Below, piece by piece: positions 41,805-50,546 of a stretch of 55,683 bases of DNA (position 1 is its first letter; each line of letters starts with the position of its first letter). The position numbers and the translations under genes are program-made. The notes below the pieces were generated by a model. That model was not told the DNA's origin. It searched no databases and saw only the letters and a list, made by a program, of their open reading frames with translations. Location of the stretch: NCBI GenBank assembly GCA_964651825.1, contig CAZYWK010000017.1:1-55683 (forward strand), written 5' to 3'. Source of the stretch: Sva-07 sp964651825. Lineage in GTDB: Bacteria; Actinomycetota; Acidimicrobiia; Acidimicrobiales; Ilumatobacteraceae.

Positions 41805-42462
41805 ATGGCTGCCTACACCAATCCCATCCCGCCCGGGCTGCGCTTGTCGCACGACCTGAACGACGCCCTGACCACCTGGTCCACGAGTCAGCGGACCGTC
41901 ATCGGCCTCGCCGCCGACTTCGCCGACTCCGGCGAGTGGATGGCCACCGGTGCCGTGTCGGCGGCGCACTGGATCGCCGGCGTCGCCGACATCGAGGTGT
42001 GCACAGCGAGGGAGTGGATCCGCGTCGGTCGGCGACTGCGCGTGCTGCTCCTGATCGCCGACCTGTTCGAGGCCGACGAGCTCTCGTACAGCAAGGTGCG
42101 CGCCCTGTCGCGCGTCGCCACGCCCGACAACGAGCGGCAGCTCGCCGCGATCGCGGTCGACGTGCCCGCGGGCGCGCTCCCGCGGGCGATCGCGGCCTGG
42201 CTGAACCGCACGGGCGACGACGCCGCGCTGGAGCGTCACCAGCGCGAGCAGCGCTCGGTCACGTGGCGGACCGAGCCCGACGGCATGGTCACCTTCACCG
42301 CCCGGCTCCCGCCGCTCGATGCCGGCGTGCTGATCAGCCGGCTCACCGCGCAGGTGATGAGCACCCGGCCGAGCGGAACGCCCATCGAGCAGTGGCCGCG
42401 CCTCAACGCCAGCGCCAAGCGGCGCCATCCGAGCACCCGCCAGAAGCGGGTGGTGACAGAGC
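41805..42462 (+). CDS. DUF222-domain protein (HNH-type), cut by assembly gap
   Basis: At least 219 residues from ATG 41805 with TTGGAGGC just upstream. The sequence follows the DUF222 pattern: an N-terminal helical stretch, DFADSGEWMATGAVSAAHWIA, EWIRVGRRL, SYSKVRALSRVATPDNE, and a repeat-like REQRSVTWR section. Full-length relatives end in an HNH nuclease domain, which would lie in or beyond the N gap at 42463. A TGA at 42584–42586 in one frame after the gap could be the true stop. These proteins are usually present in many copies per actinobacterial genome, and this may be why the assembly broke here. Confidence 0.8.
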
Positions 42463-42562
42463 NNNNNNNNNNNNNNNNNNNNNNNNNNNNNNNNNNNNNN
42501 NNNNNNNNNNNNNNNNNNNNNNNNNNNNNNNNNNNNNNNNNNNNNNNNNNNNNNNNNNNNNN
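42463..42562. other. Assembly gap 2 (100 N) within DUF222 gene
   Basis: A fixed run of 100 N, so real length unknown. The 30 or so bases on the two sides show no exact overlap, unlike gap 1. The break is inside a gene family that is normally multi-copy. Confidence 0.95.
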
Positions 42563-42595
42563 CACGACCAGGCAGCGGTGGCGTGACGGTGCGAC

Positions 42596-42626
42596 GTATG
42601 ACGATCTATGATCGATGTATGACGAT
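42596..42626 (+). promoter_or_regulatory. Antitoxin promoter with direct-repeat operator
   Basis: GTATGACGAT occurs at 42596–42605 and 42617–42626, with 21 bp (two helical turns) between starts. TATGAT (42607–42612), the -10 hexamer, lies between them, and an inner palindrome CGATC/GATCG flanks it (42602–42614). The second repeat overlaps the antitoxin ATG. This suits cooperative autorepression by a ribbon-helix-helix antitoxin and a leaderless mRNA. Confidence 0.7.
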
Positions 42627-42870
42627 GCTCAGCTTCCGCGTCGACGACACCGACGCCGAGGCGATCCAGCGTTGGGCCGACGAGCTCGGCGTCGACCGAT
42701 CGGCGCTGCTGCGCGACGCGATCCGGCTCCACCTGAACCGACTCGCGTCGGAACACGACGTCGAGAAGTGGGAGGAGACGCCGCTCAGCGAGGGCGAGTC
42801 GGCGCTGGCGGCGATCGCCGACTGGGGTCCGGCCGAGGACTGGGAGGACTGGGCAGATGCAGCGGGGTGA
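42619..42870 (+). CDS. Ribbon-helix-helix antitoxin (MazE-like partner)
   Basis: 83 residues from ATG 42619. The N-terminus MTMLSFRVDDTDAEAIQRWADELGVDRSALLRDAIRLHL is arranged as one beta strand followed by two helices, the RHH DNA-binding fold. The C-terminus is acidic and Trp-rich (EDWEDWADA), as toxin-binding tails are. Its last 14 bp overlap the MazF gene, the standard arrangement of type II toxin–antitoxin modules. The 10-bp direct repeats at the promoter are the probable target. Confidence 0.85.
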   Translation: MTMLSFRVDDTDAEAIQRWADELGVDRSALLRDAIRLHLNRLASEHDVEKWEETPLSEGESALAAIADWGPAEDWEDWADAAG

Positions 42871-43162
42871 GATCTGGTTCGCGGCCACGCCGGGCGGCGA
42901 CCGACCGGTTCTGGTGCTCACTCGCGACCCGGTCGCCGATCGGATCGGTTCGGTGGTGGTCGCTGCGCTCACCCGCATCGAGCGCGGGGTGGTGTCGGAG
43001 CTCCGACTCACCGCGGCCGACGGTGTGCCCACCGACTGCGTCGTCAACTTCGACAACGTCCACACCATCGCCCGCACCACCTTCCGCCGGAGGGTGACCA
43101 TGCTCCCGCCCGGCCGCATGGCCGAGGCTTGCCGAACCCTCCGAGCCGCCACCGGCTGCTGA
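42857..43162 (+). CDS. MazF/PemK-type endoribonuclease toxin
   Basis: 101 residues. The N-terminal MQRGEIWFAATPGGDRPVLVLTRD has the strand-loop-strand of the PemK barrel; the conserved Arg (GGDRPVLVL) and the Thr/Ser and Asn positions in TDCVVNFDNVHTI match mRNA-cleaving members. It would cleave mRNA at a short motif and is neutralised by the overlapping upstream antitoxin. The unit borders the DUF222 gene and the gap, in an accessory stretch. Confidence 0.9.
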   Translation: MQRGEIWFAATPGGDRPVLVLTRDPVADRIGSVVVAALTRIERGVVSELRLTAADGVPTDCVVNFDNVHTIARTTFRRRVTMLPPGRMAEACRTLRAATGC

Positions 43163-43181
43163 GGTGGGGCGTCGAGCGCGT

Positions 43182-44354
43182 TCAGCCGCGAGATGCGAGG
43201 TCGGCTTGGTACTTGGCGGTGACGTCTTCCACTGCTTGCAGGTGTGCCGCTGCCATCTCCGGCCTTGACGCCCGTGCCCGATCCTTCGCGTCGAGGGTGC
43301 TGTACGCCTGTCCCTGGAACTGGGGGAACACGTGCTGGGCGATCAGCTCGAAGCTTCGCTGTGTCGCTTCGGGGTTGGCCCATTCGTGGGCGAGCAGCAG
43401 GTAGCAGCCGAAGCCGCCGTTCGACTGCTTCTGCAATCGCTCGATCTGGCTGACCGCGTCGTCGACCGTCCCGATCGAGCCGAGGCCGCTGTCGTTGACG
43501 AAGTCGATCATCTCGCGGATGTTGTCGCCGCCGACCGCCATCTGCGGGAACGCGGCGACCGACTGGAAGTAGTGGAACCACTGCTCGATGCCGAACTCGA
43601 CGTCCCGGTAGGCCTGTTCGCGGGTTTCGGCGATGTGCATCAGGCCGACGAGGCGCCACGCGTCGCGGTCGACCGTTGTTCCGAACGTCGCCGCCCGTTC
43701 CTCGACGACTCCCCAGTGCAGTGCCAGGGCATCGAATCCGGCGGCCTGGGTGGCTCCGATCGAGAGCAGTCCGATCCCGTAGCGGCCGGCGAGTTGCGGC
43801 CCGGCGGGTGACGCCACGGCGGCGACTGCGACGTCGAAGAGGGGGTTGGAGTAGGGGCGCAGGTGCAGGCGAGCGTCGCGGAGGTCCCAGCGGTCGTTCT
43901 GGAACGTGACCGGCTCGTCGCTGCGCAGGAGGCGCATGATGATGTCGGTTCCGTCCGCGAGCAACGCTCGCGTCTGGCTCTGGTCGAGGGCGATCATGGC
44001 CGCATCGGTGGGCAGCGAACCGGGACCGAGGCCGAGCATGAAGCGACCGCGTGTGAGGTGGTCGAGGAGGACGGCTCGCTCGGCGACCCACAACGGGTTG
44101 TGATAACTGACGCTGATCACACCGGTTCCGAGCTTGATGTGGCGAGTTCGTTCCGCCGCGACCGCGATGAAGATCTCTGGCGACGCAATGATCTCCGAAC
44201 CGGCCGAGTGGTGCTCACCGATCCACGCTTCGTCCCAGCCGAGACGATCCAGGTGCTGAATCAGCTCGAGGTCCCGTTCGAGCGCCAAGGTGGGGTTCTC
44301 CCCAGCCGGATGAAACGGCGCCATGAAGATCCCGAACCGCAGACGGTCAGACAT
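43182..44354 (-). CDS. LLM-class flavin-dependent oxidoreductase (limonene-monooxygenase-like)
   Basis: 390 residues from ATG 44352–44354, with GGAGGGGG upstream on this strand; an in-frame start further up adds nine residues. A luciferase-like TIM barrel: RFGIFMAPFHPAGENPTLALERDLELI, WIGEHHSAGSEI, LGTGVISVSYHNPLWVAERAVLLDHLTRGR, GLGPGSLPTDA. The FMNH2-dependent monooxygenase acts on a hydrophobic substrate, unidentified. No flavin reductase adjoins it. Confidence 0.88.
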   Translation of the reverse strand: MSDRLRFGIFMAPFHPAGENPTLALERDLELIQHLDRLGWDEAWIGEHHSAGSEIIASPEIFIAVAAERTRHIKLGTGVISVSYHNPLWVAERAVLLDHLTRGRFMLGLGPGSLPTDAAMIALDQSQTRALLADGTDIIMRLLRSDEPVTFQNDRWDLRDARLHLRPYSNPLFDVAVAAVASPAGPQLAGRYGIGLLSIGATQAAGFDALALHWGVVEERAATFGTTVDRDAWRLVGLMHIAETREQAYRDVEFGIEQWFHYFQSVAAFPQMAVGGDNIREMIDFVNDSGLGSIGTVDDAVSQIERLQKQSNGGFGCYLLLAHEWANPEATQRSFELIAQHVFPQFQGQAYSTLDAKDRARASRPEMAAAHLQAVEDVTAKYQADLASRG

Positions 44355-44384
44355 CACATCCCCCTCCTCCACATTGCTCAATGG

Positions 44385-44984
44385 TCACCGGTAGTAGCCG
44401 GTCACGTCGATGATGACGTGGGTGCTGCCGGTCTGGTCGCCGCAGAACACCTTCAACTGCCGGGTCGCATCCAGCTTGACGGTCGCACCGTTCGCCGCAT
44501 CGAAACCGCCCGGCCAGTTGATCGTCGACGTGGTGAAGGCCGCCGCGTCACCGGGGACCACCGACAGGAAGTTCGGCCCGGTGGGACTCGCCACGGTGAC
44601 GTTGATCGCGACCGCGACTGCCCCATCGGGCACGACATCGGGCGCGATGACCGCGCCGGCGGCGTCGCGGCCGTCCTTCACCGGCACGACACGGTTGGTG
44701 TTCGGGCCCATCAGNNNNNNNNNNNNNNNNNNNNNNNNNNNNNNNNNNNNNNNNNNNNNNNNNNNNNNNNNNNNNNNNNNNNNNNNNNNNNNNNNNNNNN
44801 NNNNNNNNNNNNNNGTCGGGGTGGCATCGGCGAGCGCGTCCGTGGCGAGCGCGCCGGTCATCATCCCTCCCAGTGCTGGGGCCGCCGACGCCACGTCTCC
44901 GAACAAGCCGGCGGCCACGACCCCGGCCCCCAGGCCCCCGAACACGGCCCGACGTGACACGCCACTGACAGCTGGTGCGTTCAT
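44385..44984 (-). CDS. Tat-exported hypothetical protein, interrupted by assembly gap
   Basis: Starts at ATG 44982–44984. The N-terminus VSRRAVFGGLGAGVVAAGLFG has the twin-arginine motif and a hydrophobic core, then an AxA-like cleavage region (VASAAPAL). After the gap (44715–44814) the C-terminal domain reads AVAINVTVASPTGPNFLSVVPG, TSTINWPG and STHVIIDVTGYY, a beta-rich repeat domain common in secreted actinobacterial proteins. Function unknown. Confidence 0.7.
   Translation of the reverse strand: MNAPAVSGVSRRAVFGGLGAGVVAAGLFGDVASAAPALGGMMTGALATDALADATPXXXXXXXXXXXXXXXXXXXXXXXXXXXXXXXXXXLMGPNTNRVVPVKDGRDAAGAVIAPDVVPDGAVAVAINVTVASPTGPNFLSVVPGDAAAFTTSTINWPGGFDAANGATVKLDATRQLKVFCGDQTGSTHVIIDVTGYYR
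44715..44814. other. Assembly gap 3 (100 N) within Tat-exported protein gene
   Basis: A fixed 100-N run. I see no exact overlap of its two flanks. It falls in a gene with a repeat-type exported domain that is probably multi-copy, a likely cause of the break. Confidence 0.95.
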
Positions 44985-45195
44985 GGTGTACCCCCACTGC
45001 GACAGGCGCAGAGCGCCCGGGTCGGGCGTCGATACCTGCCCGATGACACGCACCATTGAACACCTCCACAAGCACTGGGGCAAGGGTCACCACGTCGTCG
45101 TCCGCGCGCCGCGCGGTATCCGGAAGCGGGGGCGACCTCCATCGCGTCCGCGGCGTTGCTACGGTCGCTGCACGACATGGCGGGCGCCTGCTCAC

Positions 45196-46347
45196 ATGAC
45201 ACCAACGCATCGCACCACTCGCCCGTCACGGCCCACGGCGACACGTCGTCGCCAGCTGGCCGCCGCTGTTCTCGCGGCCGCCACGCTGACGTGCCTCGCA
45301 CCCACGTCACACGTCGATGCCGGCTCGGTGTCGGCGCGTCGCACCTGCGCCACCGCGAGCGCCGCCAGCTACACCGTGGCGGCGGGCGATTCGTGGTTCG
45401 GCATCGCGACGGCGTTGGGCATCACCACCCGCGCACTGTTGGACGCGAACGGTGCCGCCGCGTCGGCAATGCTGTATCCGGGCGACGAACTGTGCCTTCC
45501 GAACGGTGTCGCGTCGCCCACGACCAGATCGTCGGGTGGCTGCGCGGCCAAACACGTGGTCGTGCGTGGGGACAGCTGGTTCGGGATCTCACGAGCGGTG
45601 GGCGTGTCGTTGAACGGTCTGCTGGAAGCGAACGACGCCACGGCGACGACCGTGATCCGGCCCGGCGCCGAGGTCTGCCTGCCCGCTGGGGCCACGCCGG
45701 CAACCACCGCGGCGGCCACCGCCCGTTCGTGCGTCAACGAACGCGTCGTGGCGGCCGGCGAGAGCTGGTACCTGATCTCCCGCTCGACCGGGGTGCCGAT
45801 CGATGCGCTCGTCGCCGCGAACGACGCAAGTCGGTCGTCGTTGATCTACCCGGGCCAGCGCCTGTGCCTGCCAGAGGTCGGATTCGGCCGCGACCTTCCG
45901 AGCGTGGTGCTCGATGCCGCGCCCGTTCGTGGCGCGTGCCGGTTCGCAAACTCGTGGCAGGCGACCCGCGGGGGCAGCCGGTTCCATGCCGGCGTCGACC
46001 TCATCTCGCCCGCTGGGACTCCGGTGGTGGCCGCAGCAAACGGCACCCTGACCCGCCAGACGACGGGCGGGGCGAACTCGGGGAATGCCTGGTGGCTCAC
46101 GACGTCCACGGGGACGTACTTCTTCTACGCCCACCTCGCGAGTTTCGCGAACGGGTTGTCGGTCGGTTCGCGCGTGCAGGCCGGCGACGTGATCGGGTAC
46201 GTCGGCTCGACCGGCAACGCGGTGTCACCGCACCTGCACTTCGAGATCCATCCATACGGTGGCGGGGCGGTCAACCCGTACTCGGCGATCTGGATGGTCG
46301 GCGGATGCAACTACGACCGCCGGTTCGAGCAGACGCCGCTGTCCTGA
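45196..46347 (+). CDS. Secreted LysM/M23 metallopeptidase (peptidoglycan hydrolase)
   Basis: 383 residues from ATG 45196. A signal peptide with a basic region and a hydrophobic core (about 20–35, LAAAVLAAATLTCLAP) precedes three LysM repeats (about 59–101, 117–160 and 175–222), each with a GDSWFGI/GESWYLI motif and a Pro-rich linker. The M23 domain (about 245–375) contains HAGVDL and HLHFEIH for the zinc site. It binds and cleaves peptidoglycan cross-bridges. Its 3' end overlaps the convergent E1-like gene by 37 bp. The alternative start further upstream runs through the gap and is not credible. Confidence 0.88.
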   Translation: MTPTHRTTRPSRPTATRRRQLAAAVLAAATLTCLAPTSHVDAGSVSARRTCATASAASYTVAAGDSWFGIATALGITTRALLDANGAAASAMLYPGDELCLPNGVASPTTRSSGGCAAKHVVVRGDSWFGISRAVGVSLNGLLEANDATATTVIRPGAEVCLPAGATPATTAAATARSCVNERVVAAGESWYLISRSTGVPIDALVAANDASRSSLIYPGQRLCLPEVGFGRDLPSVVLDAAPVRGACRFANSWQATRGGSRFHAGVDLISPAGTPVVAAANGTLTRQTTGGANSGNAWWLTTSTGTYFFYAHLASFANGLSVGSRVQAGDVIGYVGSTGNAVSPHLHFEIHPYGGGAVNPYSAIWMVGGCNYDRRFEQTPLS

Positions 46348-48563
46348 GCGTCGCGGTTCGACAGGCGCCTCGCGGCGTCGACGATCTGATCGTGGCTGAC
46401 GAGCACCAGGTTGGCGGCGTCGCCGAGCGGCACGAACGAGTCGAGCGCGGCGACCCGCTCGATCGCGCCGCGGTAGCCGGCCTCGACCAGTCCGGTCACG
46501 ATCCCCTCGCCCACGCCACCGGAATGGCGCGTCTCGTCGACGACCAGCACCCGGCCGGTCTGTTCGGCGTGGGCGAGCACCTGCTCGATCGGCAACGGCG
46601 CGAGCCACCGCAGATCGAAGACCCGGCACGCGATGCCTTCGGCGGCCAGTTGGTGGGCCGCTCGCAATGACATCGCCAGACCGTTCGCCCAGCTCACGAT
46701 CAACACGTCGTCGCCCTCACGAACCAGACGCCCCTCGCCGATCGGGACGTGCTCGGCCGCCCACCGCTCGGGTGCGGCGTACGGGGCGGTCCAGCGCCCA
46801 TCGCCGGGTTCCGAGAGGTCGCGGGTGTGGTAGAGCGCGATCGGCTCGAGGAAGGCGCAGACCGTGCCGTCGCCGGCCGCCGCGGCGATGCAGCTGCGCA
46901 GCATGGGCGCCGCGTCGGACGGGTGGCCGGGGCTGGCGATCACAAGGCCGGGGATGTCGCGCAGCACGGCCACCGAGTTGTCGTTGTGGAAGTGCCCGCC
47001 GAATCCCTTCTGGTAGCCGTAGCCGGCGATCCGCACGACGAGCGGGTTGCGGTACTGCCCGCTGGAGAAGAACGACAGGCTGGCGGCCTCGCCGCGCAGT
47101 TGATCCTCGGCATTGTGCAGGTACGCGAGGTATTGGATCTCCGGGATCGGCAGCATCCCCGACAACCCTGCACCGAGGGCGAGTCCGAGGATCGACTGCT
47201 CGTCGAGCAGCGAGTCGAAGACCCGCGCCGCGCCGAACCGCTTCTGCAGCCCGCGGGTCACTCCGTACACGCCACCCTTCACCCCGACGTCCTCGCCGAA
47301 CACGAGCGCATTGGGCGTGGCGGCCAGCACGTCGACGAGCGTGCGGTTGATCGTCTCCGCGAGCGTCAGTGGGCCGCCGTGTTCGGGCAGTGCTCCGTCG
47401 AAGGCTGCCTCGCGTCCCGTGGCCGTGCCCGGATGGGAGGCGATCGCCGCCACGTGGTCAGGGCGACGCGGCGACAACGTCCGTACCACGTCGTCGGCGT
47501 TGTCGAACGTGGGGGCGTGGGTCATCTCGAGCGCCAACGAGCGCACCGACGCGCGCACCGCCAGGTAGCGGTCGATCAGTTCGTCGGGAGTCGCCAGACC
47601 GTTGGCCACCATCGCCCTGGCCGTGCCGAGGATCGGGTCACGGGGGTGGTCGTCACGGATCGCCGCCGCCGATCGATAGCTCGATTCGACGTCGGTTCCG
47701 GCGTGGCCCATGAAGCGCACGGTGCGCAGGTGCAGGAACGCCGGCCGGCCGGTGCCTCGAACGTGCGCGGCGACTTGCTCGGTGGTGGCGTAGACCGCCT
47801 GCGGATCCGCCCCGTCGACCTGGATGTAGCGCAGCCCGGGCCGGTGGGCGAACGACGCCTCGATCCAGCCGGCCGGTGTCGGGACGCTGATCCCGAGACC
47901 GTTGTCCTCGCACACCAGCAGCAGCGGGACCGGCAGCCCGGTGTGCGCCACGTAGCACGCGGCGTTGATTGCCCCCTGGGCGGTGGAGTGGTTGGCGCTG
48001 GCATCACCGAAGGAGCACACGGCGAGCGCGTCGGCCGGCCACGGGGTCGTCAACTCGAGCCGGCGTGCCCGACCGATCGCGAATGCCACGCCGAGCGCCC
48101 GTGGCAGGTGGGAGGCGATCGTGGACGTCTGTGGGATCACCCCGAGGGCGTGGTGGCCGAACACCTTGTGGCGACCCCCGGAGATCGGATCCTCGGTGAG
48201 CGCCAGCATCCCGGCCAAGACATCGCGAACCGCCTGGTGGCCCGGTCGCTGCTGGGCGCGGGCGCAGTAGAACCCGCCCGAGCGGTAGTGCAGCAGGGCA
48301 GGGTCGGTCAGTCGGAGCGCAGCCGCCACCGCGGCGTTCCCTTCGTGACCACTCGAGCCGATCGTGTAGTAGCCGTGCCCCTGGGCGCGTAGCCAGCGGG
48401 CGGTGTGGTCGAGCACTCGGCTCTCGACCTGCGCGGTGAAGATGCTCGCCAACGGCGCCGCGGCCGCGGCCGTCACTGTCGTCGGGGTGTCGAGCGCAGC
48501 GATCGCGCTGAGCAGCGACCGTTCGAGTTCGTGGAGGTCGTCGGGCAACAGGGCGCCGGTCAC
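46311..48563 (-). CDS. Thiamine-dependent 2-oxoacid dehydrogenase E1, alpha–beta fusion
   Basis: 750 residues. The first half (about 1–370) is an E1-alpha domain with the ThDP motif region SFGDASANHSTAQGAINAA and VCEDNGLGISVPTP, and the second half (about 400–735) is an E1-beta transketolase-like domain (EDVGVKGGVYGVTRGLQKRFG, IPEIQYLAYLHNAEDQ). Such fusions occur in branched-chain or acetoin dehydrogenase complexes. No E2 or E3 gene is nearby, so its partners are elsewhere or unknown. GTG start; TACGAT (48570–48575 on this strand) 6 nt upstream. Confidence 0.85.
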   Translation of the reverse strand: MTGALLPDDLHELERSLLSAIAALDTPTTVTAAAAAPLASIFTAQVESRVLDHTARWLRAQGHGYYTIGSSGHEGNAAVAAALRLTDPALLHYRSGGFYCARAQQRPGHQAVRDVLAGMLALTEDPISGGRHKVFGHHALGVIPQTSTIASHLPRALGVAFAIGRARRLELTTPWPADALAVCSFGDASANHSTAQGAINAACYVAHTGLPVPLLLVCEDNGLGISVPTPAGWIEASFAHRPGLRYIQVDGADPQAVYATTEQVAAHVRGTGRPAFLHLRTVRFMGHAGTDVESSYRSAAAIRDDHPRDPILGTARAMVANGLATPDELIDRYLAVRASVRSLALEMTHAPTFDNADDVVRTLSPRRPDHVAAIASHPGTATGREAAFDGALPEHGGPLTLAETINRTLVDVLAATPNALVFGEDVGVKGGVYGVTRGLQKRFGAARVFDSLLDEQSILGLALGAGLSGMLPIPEIQYLAYLHNAEDQLRGEAASLSFFSSGQYRNPLVVRIAGYGYQKGFGGHFHNDNSVAVLRDIPGLVIASPGHPSDAAPMLRSCIAAAAGDGTVCAFLEPIALYHTRDLSEPGDGRWTAPYAAPERWAAEHVPIGEGRLVREGDDVLIVSWANGLAMSLRAAHQLAAEGIACRVFDLRWLAPLPIEQVLAHAEQTGRVLVVDETRHSGGVGEGIVTGLVEAGYRGAIERVAALDSFVPLGDAANLVLVSHDQIVDAARRLSNRDAQDSGVCSNRRS

Positions 48564-48640
48564 ACCAGGATCGTAGGAGCGGCGACGCCGTCGTAGTACC
48601 CAGTCGCGGCGTCACGAATCCTCACCGGTACTCCGGCACA

Positions 48641-49453
48641 TCATCCGGTCGGCGGAGGCGTCGCCAACAGTTCGCCGTGCACGACGGCGAACCAACCATC
48701 CGGGTCGCGGGACCACTCGTGCCAGGCGTCGCCGATCTCGTCGAGCTCCGCTTGCGTCGCCAGCCCGTCGCGAACCAGTTGCTCGGACAGCGGAGAGTCG
48801 GTCGAACGTTCGGCCCAGGTCTCGGCCCACCACGTGCGACTCTCGGGCTCGGCGAAGCACCACACCGATGCCGTCGGCCGGAGATCGGCGAAGCCAGCCG
48901 CTCGGGCCCACGCGATCAGCCGGCGCCCGGCGTCGGGCTCGCCCCCGTTGGCCCGCGCGGCGGCGCGGTACAGCTCCCGCCAGCGATCCAGGCGCGGGTC
49001 GAGCGGCCACCAGCTCATCGCCGCGTAGTCGGCATCACGGATGGCGACGGTGCCTCCGGGGCGACACACTCGACGCATCTCCCGCAACGCCGCGACCGGG
49101 TCCGCCAGATGCTGGAGCACCTGATGGGCGTGCACGACGTCGAACCGGTCGTCCTCGAAGTTCAACTCGTACGCGTCACCGACGGCGAAGGTCACCTCGA
49201 CCCCTGCGCTCGTCGCCGACTGCCTCGCCACCTCGATGGCAGAAGCGGCACCGTCGAGGCCAACCGCATGGCCGGCCCCGACGATGCGGGCCAGATCGAT
49301 CGTGATGGTGCCCGGTCCGCAACCGACGTCGAGCACATCGAGGCCCGGGCGCAACTGCGGCAGCAGATACGCCGCCGAGTTCTCCGCGGTGCGCCATCCG
49401 TGTGAGCGCAGCACACTCGCCGGGTGTCCGTGGGTGTACCTCTCACTCACCAT
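48641..49453 (-). CDS. Class I SAM-dependent methyltransferase
   Basis: 270 residues. The SAM-binding motif VLDVGCGPGTITIDLA is at about 39–54, with a following acidic loop (GLDGA), DAYELNFEDDRFDVVHAHQVLQHL and MRRVCRPGGTVAIRD as later motifs. The closest pattern is the UbiE/COQ5-like methyltransferase group, substrate unassigned. Monocistronic, between the E1-like gene and the AHSA1/ArsR pair. Confidence 0.85.
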   Translation of the reverse strand: MVSERYTHGHPASVLRSHGWRTAENSAAYLLPQLRPGLDVLDVGCGPGTITIDLARIVGAGHAVGLDGAASAIEVARQSATSAGVEVTFAVGDAYELNFEDDRFDVVHAHQVLQHLADPVAALREMRRVCRPGGTVAIRDADYAAMSWWPLDPRLDRWRELYRAAARANGGEPDAGRRLIAWARAAGFADLRPTASVWCFAEPESRTWWAETWAERSTDSPLSEQLVRDGLATQAELDEIGDAWHEWSRDPDGWFAVVHGELLATPPPTG

Positions 49454-49510
49454 CCCGTCAGCATCGCACCTGATGCGTCGCTCGCCAGCTCACGTGGAGA
49501 TGAACACCGG

Positions 49511-50011
49511 CTACGACATCGACGCGAGCTCGGCGAGCAGCTCCTCCAATTGCTCGAGTGTTTCGTGCAGCGCGTCCGCCGCGCCGCCACCTTCGGCCTC
49601 GAGCGCTTCCTTCGAGGGATAGAGCTCGCTCACGACGAGCAGCGTCTTGCCATCGGTCTCCGTCAGGGTGACGGTGGTGACCGAGCCGTTCTCGCCGCCT
49701 TCGTCGTTCGTCCAGACGATGCGTGATGGCGGTGTCACTTCGAGGTACCTGCCGAAGAAATCCATGCCATCGCCGAATCCGAGGCGGTACGTGCCACCGG
49801 TGCGTACATCCATCTCGCAGGAATGCAGCGTCATCCCCATCGACTTCGGCACCCACCAGCGCTTGAACAGCTCGGGCTTCGACCACGCCTCGAACACCAG
49901 GCGCGCCGGAGCGTCGAACGATCGCGTGACGACGACCTCGCGATCGGACTTTCGTTCCACCTTCGTCGCGTTCTTCGTGCGGGCGAGGTCACCTTGTCGT
50001 GTTTGGTCCAT
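49511..50011 (-). CDS. SRPBCC/AHSA1-family protein
   Basis: 166 residues with the START/Bet-v-1-like beta-sheet: SDREVVVTRSFDAPARLVFEAWSKPELFKRWW, SCEMDVRTGGTYRLGF, TLTETDGKTLLVVSELYPSKEALEAEGGG and a final long helix. Often regulated by, and paired with, an ArsR-type regulator; here its 5' end overlaps the regulator gene by 23 bp, so the pair is co-transcribed. Confidence 0.9.
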   Translation of the reverse strand: MDQTRQGDLARTKNATKVERKSDREVVVTRSFDAPARLVFEAWSKPELFKRWWVPKSMGMTLHSCEMDVRTGGTYRLGFGDGMDFFGRYLEVTPPSRIVWTNDEGGENGSVTTVTLTETDGKTLLVVSELYPSKEALEAEGGGAADALHETLEQLEELLAELASMS

Positions 50012-50354
50012 CTGACTTCTCCTCCTGTTTGAGTTCTTCGATGACCTGGTCGAGCTCGCCGAAGCGAGCGTCCCAGAGCTGGTGGTACCTCTCGATCCAC
50101 GCCGTCACTTCCTCGAGACGGCGAGCACCGATTCGACAGGTCCGTACGCGGCCGACCTTTTCGGTGACGACGAGGCCCACTTCTTCGAGCACGCCGACGT
50201 GCTTCCGCATGCCCGTGAGGGTCATGTGGAAGCGGGCGGCGAGGTCCGTGATCGAGGCTTCCTCGCGGCCGAGCTGCTCGAGGACACCGCGTCGCGTGGA
50301 GTCCGACAGTGCTGCAAGAGAAGCATCGAGATGCGAAGACGCATACTGAACCAT
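49989..50354 (-). CDS. ArsR-family winged-helix regulator, partner of AHSA1 gene
   Basis: 121 residues from ATG 50352–50354. HTH pattern LAALSDSTRRGVLEQLGREEASITDLAARFHMTLTGMRKHVGVLEEVGLV, followed by the R-IGARRLEEVTAWIERY tail of the AHSA1-linked subgroup. No metal-binding Cys pair, so not a metal sensor. A perfect 10-4-10 palindrome covers its own start codon. AATACT on this strand (50362–50367) is 7 nt before the ATG, a leaderless promoter. Confidence 0.9.
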   Translation of the reverse strand: MVQYASSHLDASLAALSDSTRRGVLEQLGREEASITDLAARFHMTLTGMRKHVGVLEEVGLVVTEKVGRVRTCRIGARRLEEVTAWIERYHQLWDARFGELDQVIEELKQEEKSDGPNTTR

Positions 50355-50366
50355 CAGGTTCAGTAT
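50343..50366. promoter_or_regulatory. Autoregulatory palindrome over the arsR-type start
   Basis: ATACTGAACC (50343–50352) and GGTTCAGTAT (50357–50366) are perfect 10-bp arms around a 4-bp centre. The site covers the -10 hexamer and the ATG of the regulator gene, so the dimeric regulator would repress its own operon by direct occlusion. Confidence 0.8.
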
Positions 50367-50546
50367 TGCACGCGCCGGGACGGCCTGCAAGGCCGGGTCG
50401 AAATCGTGAACATTTGAACAGGGCGTGCATCGGCCACCGCATCGACGGAAGCCCGGTGGTAACCGATTCGCCGAGAGCGATGTTGGGGCCCGCACCGGGT
50501 GTCGTTCGGCCCGTTCCTCCAGACGACGAGCTCGCCCTGGGACCGG

